Source: Anaerolineae bacterium
GTDB taxonomy: Bacteria > Chloroflexota > Anaerolineae > 4572-78 > J111
Direction: 5' to 3'
Length of the DNA stretch: 14,621 nt
NCBI GenBank assembly: GCA_020433785.1
Contig: JAGRCC010000350.1
Span: 1-14,621 of the forward strand
In this document: positions 5,631 through 13,289 of the stretch, piece by piece
Position numbering within the stretch: position 1 is the first letter of the stretch
Layout of the letters: each line of letters begins with the position of its first letter
Position numbers and translations under genes: made by a program
Notes under the pieces: model-generated
Database searches by the model: none
What the model was told of the DNA's origin: nothing
The model's input: only the letters and a program-made list of their open reading frames with translations

Positions 5631-8600
5631 TTATTCCAGCTCAACCGGAATAGTAATTACCAGGCGGGCGCCCTGCCCCGGCTTGGATTGCGGAATCGCA
5701 TAGCCGTTGAGTAAATCGGCTCGTTCGTAAATACTCCTCAACCCCATAGTTTTGTTTTGATTGAGCCCCGCCAGATCAAAACCGATGCCGTCATCTTCAA
5801 TCGACAGGATAATGTCATTACTTTCTTGAGTGAGCTTTATCTCGACCCGCTGGGCCTCGGCGTGCTTGATCACGTTCCAAAGCGCCTCACGGGCCATATA
5901 ATATAGGCCATCCTGCTGGTTGAGCGTTAAAGACGCCGCCAGGTTCGCTTGAAAATTAATTTCAAGTTCGTATTGGATGGCCAGTTGAGCGCAGTGTTCT
6001 CGCAAGGCTGAAACCAGATCTTTTTCTTGCAACGGAGCCGGATGCAGCCGGTATAAATGTTCACGCATTTCCGTCAGCCCGGTCTTTGATAAGCTTCGAA
6101 TATACTCAATGGGCTGACGAGTTTTGTGGTCTGACGGGTCATCTAGATATTTTAAGGCGGTTTCGGCAGCCAAGCCAATACTGTAAATTGACTGCGTTAC
6201 CGAGTCATGCAAACCGCGCGCTAAATGATGGCGCTCCTGTTGGATGGCCAACTGCTGATTGCGATGATACAAGCGTGCGTTTTCCAAGCCCAATGCGGCC
6301 TGGCTGGCGAACGCGCCGATCATATGAAGCTCATGTTCAGTAAACGGTTCATCGCGCCAGAGCAGCAGCACGCCTAAGTTCGTATGGTGAATCACCAACG
6401 GTGTACAGACCAGGGTGCTGGTATCCGGTAGCAGCAGCAGCCTTTGTAAGGTTCTCATCTGGCGATCAGCGGATCCCAAGTCGGTCACCTGAGTCTCCTG
6501 GCTGGTTAAAGCCTTAGTTATTAACGTGCCTTGGTTCAAAAGCTGCCGGCTGTCGGATTTGGATAAATCAAATTGTCTTGGCGTAATCGTCTCCAACTGC
6601 TGGCTGTCCTGGTCTAATAAAATTACCACACAGTCACTGGCTTGCATGAGATTTTTGGCTCGATTGACAATCGACTCTAATAACTCAGCCGAGTTAAAGC
6701 GGCTGACCAATGCTTGCGTGTTTTGTAATAAGATCTGCATTTCTTCTTGCAACCGGGCTTCATTAGCCAGAATCGTTTCGGTAGCCTTCTTAAGCTCACT
6801 TACATCAATGCTGCTAAAACAAACGCCGATGATCTGGTTGTTTTCATCGAGCACCGGATCGTAATGGCACTCAACCCAGTAATCAACTTCTCTAAGTTTT
6901 ATTTTATACTCATGTTGGGTTGATTCACCTCGCAAAGCTCTGTCAAAACTCTGGCAAATTTCATCCAAAGTCTCGTTTGGCACAATATCCAAGAAGTTAT
7001 CGCCGACAACAACGGTATTTTTTGTCACTAATCGAAGGCCATACTGGGCCGCTTTATTCATGGCTCGAATGATATGCTGGGAATCAATAAGAATGAACGC
7101 CTGCAAGCTGTTATCGAAGATGGCTCTCAAGTTGGCCTCAGACTCTTTTAGAGCGGCTTCCGCTTGCTGACGTTCGGCTATTTCCCGTTTGGTTTTTTCA
7201 AATAACCGCGCGTTTTCCAAGGCGGTGGCCGCTTGGTTGGCCAGGAATTGAGCTAAGGCTATTTCATCATAGTCAAACATTCTGGCGCTTTTTTGCTCAA
7301 TCAGCACGACCGCGCCGAAAAGATCATCCTGAAATTCCATGGCCAAAACCAGAATGGATTTGGCGGCCAGGGCCGTCATAAACGTTAAATGGCTGTCCGG
7401 TAGTTGGCTTTGATCGACATTAATCTGTTCGGCCCGCCGGCTAATTAAGACCTGTTTGATGAGCGGATAATCATCCAGCCAGTGCTCGCCATAAGTTATC
7501 GACCGGCTGGGGGCAACGTTATATCGGGCAGCAACTGAGATAGTGTTGGCTTGGCTGTTCCAATCGTAAATGAGGCAGCCCTGGACGCCGACAAGGTTGG
7601 GCATTTCTATGGAAATAGTATCAAGCACGTGCTGCGAGTCGAGGCTGATGGCCACAGTAGCGCCGGCATGTTGCAGCGCCAGTAACTGTTGGTTGGTCTG
7701 GATCAGCGCCTGCTCGGTGTCTTTACGCTCGGTCAAATCCCGCTGAATTTGTTCATATAGGCGGGCATTTTCAATGGCGATGGCGGCGGCTTGAGCTATC
7801 GGTTGCAGGTATTTTAGATCTTTCGATGAAAATCGTCCGGGCGAGTCGCCCATCAAATGTAGCACACCTAAGACGTTATCCCCCAAATAAAGAGGCAGAC
7901 CGATGAACGAGCGAATCCACTCAAAATCCTTGAGCATGACCCACTGGGGGTGTTTGTGGGTATCAGTAATAATGACAGGTTGGTGAGTTAGTATCAAAGA
8001 GGCGTCAAGAGGGAAGTCGGGAACTTGCTGGGCCAACTGAAAGATTGCCTCTTCCTTATCATATTTTTCATAGCCTTGCCATTGGACAATTTGTAATGCT
8101 TTATTATTAAGTAAGGCGACATCAGCGGCATTATAAGCGATAATTCGGTGGGTTTGAACCAGAATTTCATTTAGCACCTCTTCGAGGCGAAGGTGAGAAG
8201 CCAACGCCAAAAACACCTGCCCCAATGTATCTGAGAGTAGGCGTTGGTTGCGTTCGCCCTCTAATAGTTGCTCGCGTTCGGCTTCAATTTTTTTGCGGGT
8301 TGTTATATCAAAGGAGGTGCCAAGGATCGCTGGTTTGCCTTCAAATTCAATGGTGCCTAATGTGGCTTCAATCCAGCGAGGGGTGCCGTCTTTGGTTAAA
8401 ATCGCTATTTCATAGCGATTTTGAATCGGTTGGCCTTGCTGGCGGGCCAAGCCTCGCTCTCTGACCAACTGCTGCTGATCAGGATGGACGATATCCCAAA
8501 AATTCATCGCCAGTAATTCGGCCTCGGTGTAGCCGGTGAGCAGTTGAGCATGGGGGTTAACATAGCGATTCCGATCACCTTGAAAAATGAATACAGCCGA

Positions 8601-9560
8601 GGCAGTCGTTTCAGTCAAGGTCCGAAATTTAGCTTCGCTGGCCACCAGGGCGGCTTCATCTCGCTTGCGGGGGGTGATATCGCGGATAATAGCCTGAATA
8701 GCCGGTTGGCCTTCATATATAATTGGTACAGCGGCGGCTTCAACGATGATAGTTCGTCCATCGATCGTTACCAATCTCTGCTCCGTCAACGATATACTGA
8801 CACCTTCAGTTTCAATGCGCTGGATGCGGGGTCTCACCACATCTAAGTCGTCAGGGTGGACGAAATCATAAACCGATCGACCAATTATCTCTTCCGGACA
8901 ACGCGCTCCATAAAGTTTGGCGCCGGCCGGATTAATATAAACAAATTTACGATTGATATGAATGATAATACTGTCGAACGACAATTCGATTAGGTGGAGG
9001 TAGCGCGCTTCGCTGTTCTTGAGATTTTCCTCTATTTTTTGAGACGCAACAACTGCGTCCTTGAGCTGCTGGTGGGCTTGGGCATTTTCTAAGGAGAGGG
9101 CCGCTTGTGAGGTGATAATTTGGAGCACTTCAAACAGTTCTGAAGATAAGGCCGGCTGGCTCTCTAAATAGAGCAGCCCTTTTAGCTCTTGATCCGCCAA
9201 AAGCGGATAGATGACAAAAAAATTAAGGCCGGTCGGCTCTTTTGGAATTTGATCGGTTAAAGCCGGATCGTTTTTTGAATAGACCATTTTTTCTTTGGTT
9301 CGAATGACCCGGTCCACAAAGGCCATCGATACCGGTAAGTGATCTTCAACGGATTGAGCTTGCAGTACATCGATCTGATCTTGGTCAGCCCGGCCGGTTG
9401 CCTCTATAAGCCATTGTCCTTGCTGCTCCAGCAAAACCATCGCCACGTGGACGCCGGTTTGCTGCAGAATGATTTTGACCAGAGCCTTCAGCAAACCGGC
9501 TATTTCCAATTCTTTTGAGATGGTTTGGGATGCTTGAACCACTGCCTTTAAATCTACCAT
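5631..9560 (-). CDS. Soluble multi-sensor histidine kinase, GAF-PAS-PAS-GAF-GAF-PAS-GAF-HisKA_3-HATPase
   Basis: 1309 residues with no signal peptide or membrane helix, so it is a cytoplasmic sensor. Approximate domains: GAF 16-160; PAS 186-300 (ending IIRDITPRK); PAS 309-425 (SFDITTRKK); GAF 455-600; GAF 640-785; PAS 809-925; GAF 955-1098. HisKA_3 follows at 1108-1175 with phospho-acceptor His1118 in ARGLHDSVTQ, then an HATPase_c domain at 1212-1307. The ATPase boxes are NVIKHAEA (N box, Asn1229), DDGIGFD (G1, Asp1257) and MGLRSIYERA (G2). GAF ends share the LENARL(F/Y) helix that links to the next coiled segment. This is the NarX/DegS-like kinase class that partners NarL-type regulators, as found downstream. 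The start ATG 9560 has AGGAG 5 bases upstream. Ligands of the seven sensory domains (small molecules, redox state or light) cannot be read from the sequence; I saw no obvious bilin- or haem-binding signature. Confidence 0.95.
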   Translation of the reverse strand: MVDLKAVVQASQTISKELEIAGLLKALVKIILQQTGVHVAMVLLEQQGQWLIEATGRADQDQIDVLQAQSVEDHLPVSMAFVDRVIRTKEKMVYSKNDPALTDQIPKEPTGLNFFVIYPLLADQELKGLLYLESQPALSSELFEVLQIITSQAALSLENAQAHQQLKDAVVASQKIEENLKNSEARYLHLIELSFDSIIIHINRKFVYINPAGAKLYGARCPEEIIGRSVYDFVHPDDLDVVRPRIQRIETEGVSISLTEQRLVTIDGRTIIVEAAAVPIIYEGQPAIQAIIRDITPRKRDEAALVASEAKFRTLTETTASAVFIFQGDRNRYVNPHAQLLTGYTEAELLAMNFWDIVHPDQQQLVRERGLARQQGQPIQNRYEIAILTKDGTPRWIEATLGTIEFEGKPAILGTSFDITTRKKIEAEREQLLEGERNQRLLSDTLGQVFLALASHLRLEEVLNEILVQTHRIIAYNAADVALLNNKALQIVQWQGYEKYDKEEAIFQLAQQVPDFPLDASLILTHQPVIITDTHKHPQWVMLKDFEWIRSFIGLPLYLGDNVLGVLHLMGDSPGRFSSKDLKYLQPIAQAAAIAIENARLYEQIQRDLTERKDTEQALIQTNQQLLALQHAGATVAISLDSQHVLDTISIEMPNLVGVQGCLIYDWNSQANTISVAARYNVAPSRSITYGEHWLDDYPLIKQVLISRRAEQINVDQSQLPDSHLTFMTALAAKSILVLAMEFQDDLFGAVVLIEQKSARMFDYDEIALAQFLANQAATALENARLFEKTKREIAERQQAEAALKESEANLRAIFDNSLQAFILIDSQHIIRAMNKAAQYGLRLVTKNTVVVGDNFLDIVPNETLDEICQSFDRALRGESTQHEYKIKLREVDYWVECHYDPVLDENNQIIGVCFSSIDVSELKKATETILANEARLQEEMQILLQNTQALVSRFNSAELLESIVNRAKNLMQASDCVVILLDQDSQQLETITPRQFDLSKSDSRQLLNQGTLITKALTSQETQVTDLGSADRQMRTLQRLLLLPDTSTLVCTPLVIHHTNLGVLLLWRDEPFTEHELHMIGAFASQAALGLENARLYHRNQQLAIQQERHHLARGLHDSVTQSIYSIGLAAETALKYLDDPSDHKTRQPIEYIRSLSKTGLTEMREHLYRLHPAPLQEKDLVSALREHCAQLAIQYELEINFQANLAASLTLNQQDGLYYMAREALWNVIKHAEAQRVEIKLTQESNDIILSIEDDGIGFDLAGLNQNKTMGLRSIYERADLLNGYAIPQSKPGQGARLVITIPVELE

Positions 9561-9591
9561 TATCTCTCCTCTTTTCCGGCACAGTCGACCA

Positions 9592-9629
9592 CAAAAATAG
9601 AGCCAATCACAAATGTGACTGGCTCTATT
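9592..9629 (-). terminator. Rho-independent terminator of the subtilisin-like lipoprotein gene
   Basis: A 15-position stem (9615-9629 with 9596-9610, one A-C mismatch) and a 4-base loop are followed on the - strand by TTTTTG. It lies about 50 bases past the stop of the peptidase gene and ends only about 31 bases before the kinase start codon. The -10 of the candidate kinase promoter overlaps its first bases. Confidence 0.85.
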
Positions 9630-9655
9630 ATAGCAGATAAATGAGGTTGTGTAAG
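9627..9655 (-). promoter_or_regulatory. Extended -10 promoter for the sensor kinase gene, overlapping the upstream terminator
   Basis: On the - strand, TGC-TATAAT (9635-9627) is a perfect extended -10. CTTACA (9655-9650, 4 of 6 matches to the -35 consensus) lies 17 bases upstream. The predicted start, near 9620, falls inside the terminator hairpin, so the kinase mRNA would begin with most of that stem-loop, leaving about 60 bases of leader. It is the only promoter-like sequence seen between the peptidase and kinase genes. Confidence 0.65.
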
Positions 9656-9679
9656 CTAGACTTTTGGCGGATTTTTTAT

Positions 9680-11944
9680 TTATTTAGCCCAAGTGAGCGC
9701 GACATCATCAACGTACATCGCGGTGGGCAGTCCGGTTCGGCCCCGATTAAATACACCAAAGTAAATATAGACCTTCTGCCCCTTTAAATCGGATAGATCA
9801 AAGGTGCGCGTCTCCCAAGTCTGGCTGTTGCTTAATTCGCGGGAGAGAGTTCTGATAACACGGAAATTCTGGTCGAGCACCAGAATGTTCTGCGCATCAA
9901 CCCCCTGCGAGTCCTGACTAATGGGGAAGATGTGGGCGGTAAGTGTCGCTTGGCTGGCTTCCGGCGGAATCGTTACTTCTTGCCAGGCCGAGGTGAAACT
10001 AAAGATATCCCGGCCGTCGGTAATGCCTAACTTGAGGGCGCGGCTGCCGTTTAACCCCTGCCCGGAGTCAAAGCTGCCACGTACGGGCGTATCGCCAAAA
10101 ATCCAGCGATCATCATTTTCAAAACCGCCATTCACGATGAGATCGCTGCCTGAGGCTATCGGCGGTTGAGAGGTGGGTTCGATCGTTGGCTGGGTGGTCG
10201 GTTGAGTAGTGGGTTCGGTTGTCGGTTCGACAGTGGGTTCGGTAGTGGGTTGGGTGGTCGGTTCAATGGTGGGTTGGGTGGTGGGTTCGATCGTCGGTTC
10301 GACGGTTGGCTCAGGAGTAGGGGTATTGGTAGGGGTATTTGTCGGTGTAGGAGTGGGGGTGGCCGTAGACGGTTGGGTCGTGGGCGTCACAATAGGCGGG
10401 CTAATTAAGGCGAGCGCATTGGCCGCTTGAATGAGTCCGGCGCCGAATTCATTGGCCGGCCCCAGATTGCGGGCGCTGTCGGTCATATATTTTTCAATTT
10501 GATCGGGTGAGGCATTGCGGTTTTGAGCAAACAGCAGCGCCGCCAAACCGGCCACATGGGGCGAGGCCATCGAGGTGCCTTCAAAGAAGCGATAGCTAAA
10601 GCCTGAGCCGGACGAATTAAACGTTTGCTGCAAAACCCCGTCGCCGTACCCATCATTATTTTGATCGACGCCGACATCGCCACCGGGGGCCATCAAATCG
10701 AGCGCCGAACCATAGTTGCTGTAATTGGTTTTGGCGTTATCAACGCGAACCGCGCCGACCGCAATGACATATTGATCATAACCGGCCGGAAAGTAAACCG
10801 TTGGTTGAGCATCGTTGCCGGCAGCGGCCACAACCACCACCCCCCGATCATAGGCATATCTTACGGCCTCTTGCAAAGCTTGCGATCCGTTGCGTCCGGC
10901 CAGACTCATATTAATGACATCTGCGCCCTGATCGACCGCGTAGGTGATGGCTTTGATAATATCAGAGTAACTGCCGTTGCCGCTGGCTCCCAAGGCTTTA
11001 ACCGGCAGCAGCGTCGCTTCAAACGCCACGCCGGCCACGCCGATACCATTGTTGGTGGTTTGGGCTACCGTGCCGGCCACGTGGGTTCCGTGACCGTTAT
11101 CGTCGCGGGGGTCGGCGTCATTGTTAACAAAGTCGTAGCCGGTCATCCGGTCCGTACCGGCCAGATCAGGCGCATCAAACGCCACGCCGGTATCGATGAT
11201 GGCCACTACAATATCCTGGCCTCGAGTCACATCCCAGGCTGCGGGCATTTGGATAGCTTGCAGGTTCCATTGATGTTTGCTAAAAAAGGGATCGTTGGGT
11301 TGTAAAGGGGCCGGAGCATAGCTGGGACGGCCGGTGATGCCGGCGATATAATCCGGCTCGGCAAACTCAACATTGGGATCTTCATTAAGGGTGGCAGCCA
11401 CTTCAACCGGATCTTTATCCTCGGAAAAGCTGACGGTGTACAACTGGCTGATTTCTTCCGCCTGGATCGATAAAGTATTAAGGTCCTGGCCTGTGCTGTC
11501 GGCCACGGCCCCCATGACCGGTTGTAAATCACTGGCGCCGATCTCTTGGAGTTTCTGATCGAGGCTGTTAACGCCGGAAACGACGATGTTATTGTCTAGC
11601 TCAACGCTGCGTGCCTGAATCGACGCTTCTTCGTTGAGTTTCAAGACCACTGTACCGGGTGTGACCGCGCCTTCACTGGGCGTTTCCGGCGCTGAAACTC
11701 CGTCGGCTTCGATAATCTCAGTACCGGTGCCGCCGCCGGCTGCCGGGGCTTCCTGGCTAGGTTCCGCCGAAGGCTCTGCTTGGGGCGGCTGCGCTGGTTC
11801 GGTGGGGGGTGCGCTGGTTGGCCCAGTTACGTCCGGTGGTTCAACGGCAATATCGCCCTCGTTGGATCGTTGCAATTCACAGGCCGAAACCAACAGCATC
11901 ATTAAAATGAGGAGCGGTACCACATACTTAAAATTTTGTCTCAT
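9680..11944 (-). CDS. Subtilisin-like serine peptidase (family S8), lipoprotein with Pro/Thr linker and C-terminal beta domain
   Basis: 754 residues. The N-terminus MRQNFKYVVPLLILMMLLVS-AC is a lipoprotein signal with a lipobox ending at Cys22. A Pro/Glu/Ala-rich spacer (30-95) follows, then a propeptide-like region (about 97-200, ending DPNVEFAEPDY, inhibitor I9 style). The S8 catalytic domain (about 225-515) has an intact triad: Asp251 (VAIIDTG), His285 (GHGTHVAGT) and Ser458 (GTSMASPHVAG), with oxyanion Asn377 (AAAGND). A Pro/Thr repeat linker (about 521-594) leads to a domain (about 600-754, VNGGFEND... to YVDDVALTW) resembling carbohydrate-binding-type beta-sandwiches. It should be anchored outside the membrane and matured by removal of the propeptide; its substrate is unknown. 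The start ATG 11944 has GGGAG 6 bases upstream. The recombinase gene ends 23 bases upstream with no terminator between, so one transcript is likely. Confidence 0.95.
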   Translation of the reverse strand: MRQNFKYVVPLLILMMLLVSACELQRSNEGDIAVEPPDVTGPTSAPPTEPAQPPQAEPSAEPSQEAPAAGGGTGTEIIEADGVSAPETPSEGAVTPGTVVLKLNEEASIQARSVELDNNIVVSGVNSLDQKLQEIGASDLQPVMGAVADSTGQDLNTLSIQAEEISQLYTVSFSEDKDPVEVAATLNEDPNVEFAEPDYIAGITGRPSYAPAPLQPNDPFFSKHQWNLQAIQMPAAWDVTRGQDIVVAIIDTGVAFDAPDLAGTDRMTGYDFVNNDADPRDDNGHGTHVAGTVAQTTNNGIGVAGVAFEATLLPVKALGASGNGSYSDIIKAITYAVDQGADVINMSLAGRNGSQALQEAVRYAYDRGVVVVAAAGNDAQPTVYFPAGYDQYVIAVGAVRVDNAKTNYSNYGSALDLMAPGGDVGVDQNNDGYGDGVLQQTFNSSGSGFSYRFFEGTSMASPHVAGLAALLFAQNRNASPDQIEKYMTDSARNLGPANEFGAGLIQAANALALISPPIVTPTTQPSTATPTPTPTNTPTNTPTPEPTVEPTIEPTTQPTIEPTTQPTTEPTVEPTTEPTTQPTTQPTIEPTSQPPIASGSDLIVNGGFENDDRWIFGDTPVRGSFDSGQGLNGSRALKLGITDGRDIFSFTSAWQEVTIPPEASQATLTAHIFPISQDSQGVDAQNILVLDQNFRVIRTLSRELSNSQTWETRTFDLSDLKGQKVYIYFGVFNRGRTGLPTAMYVDDVALTWAK
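10163..10384 (-). repeat. Degenerate 12-base repeat encoding the Pro/Thr/Glu/Gln linker
   Basis: The DNA encodes residues 521-594 of the peptidase. After a PTPTPTNTPTNTPTPEP start, tetrapeptides of the form (E/Q)PT(T/I/V) follow with a 12-base period, such as EPTTQPTIEPTTQPTTEP. On the + strand this shows as runs of GGTTCGGT/GGGTTGGGTGGT. Such tracts usually form an extended wall-spanning spacer, and the near-identical units could change in number by slippage. Apparent ORFs on the + strand here are a by-product of the repeat. Confidence 0.85.
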
Positions 11945-11967
11945 CTTTTTCTCCCGTCAGATAAACG

Positions 11968-12957
11968 TTAGCTGTCATCCTGCTCAGACGGCTCCTGGCT
12001 AAATATGGCCTCATAAGCTTGGTCGATTTCGGTGTCGGTGAGATGGGTGTAGCCGGAGGTGGTGCTAATACTTTCATGCCGGGCCAGATTCTGCGCCACT
12101 AAAATATCGTGCTGCCGAGCCACTCGCGTGACAAAATAGTGCCGAAACGTATGAGGGGTGATCGTGCCCCGCGCCTCTTCGCCCAGAAAATGGACCACGT
12201 AGTCGGTCACAATATTTTCAGCCGTCCTAGCCGAGATCGGCAGGATGCGTTTGCTGGCCCGTTTGTCGTGGCGAGCAAAAATCGGCAGCACCTTCTGTCG
12301 CCCCTGTTGTTGGTCGAGTTCGGAGCGTAGGCTGAGATAGGCGCTAATACGCTCCAAGGATCGCGGCGAGAAGCGGACAATCGCTTGTTTGTCGCCTTTA
12401 CCGATGATGATTGCTCGCCGGCGTTCCCAGTCCAGATCGCCTTTGCGCAGCCCGCACGCTTCCGAAACCCGCAGGCCGGTGTCGGCCAGGGTAACCAGTA
12501 GGGCGGTGTCACGATGAATGGTTAGCTTTTGAGCCATCGACTCAGCCGGCCGGTTGACGGCTTCTTCCATCTTATTGAGTAACTTTTCGAGATTTTCCTC
12601 AGGGAAGATATGCAGTCGTTTGCCCTGGCTGCGACGCTGGCTAAGTTCAAAATCGAGGGTGGACAGGTTGAGGTTGGCCCACTCTTGCGCCGCAACATAG
12701 CGGTAAAAGCCCGCGACGGCAGTCGTGTACAGATGCTCGGTTGACACCGACTGCTTCTGCAGCTGGTTGAGAAACGTTTCAATCCAGAGCGGCGATAAGG
12801 TGGCCACATCGGCAGCTTCAAAATCGACGGGATCGTCAGCGTCCGCCAGGCATTCGGCAAACGCGTTAAGCCCACGCCGATAGGCCACAGCCGTATTGGG
12901 ACTCTTACTCCGCTTGATTTGTTTAAGATAACGTTCAATGGCGTCTTGTATGGTCAT
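11968..12957 (-). CDS. Tyrosine recombinase, XerC/XerD-type site-specific integrase
   Basis: 329 residues. The N-terminal core-binding domain (about 1-105, TIQDAIERYLKQIKRSKSPN) is followed by a catalytic domain (about 115-318). All six catalytic positions are present: Arg163 (DTGLRVSEA), Lys187 (GKGDKQ), His269 and Arg272 (PHTFRHYFVTR), His294 (LARHES) and nucleophile Tyr303 (TSGYTH). These enzymes cut and rejoin DNA at paired 11-13 bp arms through a 3'-phosphotyrosine. The protein is slightly longer than typical XerC/D (about 300), with an extra segment near 213-240 and an acidic tail. It may serve chromosome dimer resolution or be an accessory integrase; the absence of neighbouring phage or transposon genes leaves this open. 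No clear Shine-Dalgarno sequence precedes ATG 12957. Direct repeats and a palindrome lie 28-70 bases upstream. The peptidase gene follows after 23 bases. Confidence 0.93.
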   Translation of the reverse strand: MTIQDAIERYLKQIKRSKSPNTAVAYRRGLNAFAECLADADDPVDFEAADVATLSPLWIETFLNQLQKQSVSTEHLYTTAVAGFYRYVAAQEWANLNLSTLDFELSQRRSQGKRLHIFPEENLEKLLNKMEEAVNRPAESMAQKLTIHRDTALLVTLADTGLRVSEACGLRKGDLDWERRRAIIIGKGDKQAIVRFSPRSLERISAYLSLRSELDQQQGRQKVLPIFARHDKRASKRILPISARTAENIVTDYVVHFLGEEARGTITPHTFRHYFVTRVARQHDILVAQNLARHESISTTSGYTHLTDTEIDQAYEAIFSQEPSEQDDS

Positions 12958-12984
12958 TACAGTGGAAGGTTACAAACTTAAAAC

Positions 12985-13027
12985 ATTATGGTAAACAGTT
13001 TACCCCATATTATGTAAAAAGTAAACC
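12985..13027. repeat. Imperfect direct repeats with embedded 15-bp palindrome upstream of the recombinase
   Basis: Two imperfect copies of an ATTATG(G)TAAA.AGT..ACC element lie at 12985-13004 and 13009-13027, offset by 24 bases. The first copy contains the perfect dyad GGTAAAC-A-GTTTACC (12990-13004). The second ends in another GTAAACC half-site (13021-13027). On the - strand both copies give a -10-like CATAAT, so the block probably overlaps the recombinase promoter. It could be an autoregulatory operator or a binding site of the recombinase itself. Confidence 0.5.
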
Positions 13028-13079
13028 TTGTTAAGGGCAAATTTAGGTGATAACGACAGGGCTTACACAAAGTGTAGAA

Positions 13080-13136
13080 CAATTTGCCAAATTGTTCCCT
13101 GGTTTGGGCATACTCCTGGCGCAAATTGGCAATTTA
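13080..13136. repeat. Paired dyads in the recombinase-pyrG intergenic region
   Basis: CAATTTG-C-CAAATTG (13080-13094) is a perfect 7-bp dyad with a one-base centre. CAAATTG-G-CAATTTA (13122-13136) is a near-perfect dyad (6 of 7). The two are also complementary to each other at 12 of 15 positions, so a larger hairpin with a 27-base loop is possible. A further TTACGC/GCGTAA inverted pair follows at about 13134-13163. Together with the repeats at 12985-13027 and the hairpin at 13177-13208, this is what the 332-base gap 12958-13289 contains; I see no convincing gene in it. Confidence 0.45.
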
Positions 13137-13176
13137 CGCTACAAAATCGGACATTTGCGTAAGTCCCGGACGATAG

Positions 13177-13208
13177 ATTTGGCCCGGATTGAGAAATCCG
13201 GGCCAAAT
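13177..13208 (-). terminator. Strong 14-bp hairpin, probable transcription end of pyrG
   Basis: A perfect stem pairs 13177-13190 (ATTTGGCCCGGATT) with 13195-13208, with loop GAGA on the + strand. It lies 81 bases past the pyrG stop, where a terminator is expected. It has no T run on either strand, so it is not a canonical intrinsic terminator; it could act in mRNA 3' end stability or be a structured element of another kind. Confidence 0.45.
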
Positions 13209-13289
13209 AAAGGCAGCGGAGACTACCTATTACAATTAATCAATGAAGAATGTCAAAACCAAGTCAAGCCAATCGTGATGGATCGGGGC

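Noticed and set aside
10163..10384. Possible CRISPR-like or minisatellite array
   Set aside because: The repeat has no unique spacers, a 12-base period in phase with codons, and encodes a typical Pro/Thr linker.
10166..10430. Gly/Arg- and Val/Gly-rich + strand ORFs
   Set aside because: They are antisense readings of the Pro/Thr linker repeat; the low complexity explains the open frames.
10625..11305. 226-residue + strand ORF
   Set aside because: It lies entirely antisense to the S8 catalytic domain, whose triad is intact; it is a by-product of codon bias in the real gene.
12986..13020. A true chromosomal dif site
   Set aside because: Two XerD-arm-like cores are seen, but as direct repeats 24 bases apart rather than inverted around a 6-8 base centre, and no XerC-like partner arm is recognisable. 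It is kept only as a candidate binding region.
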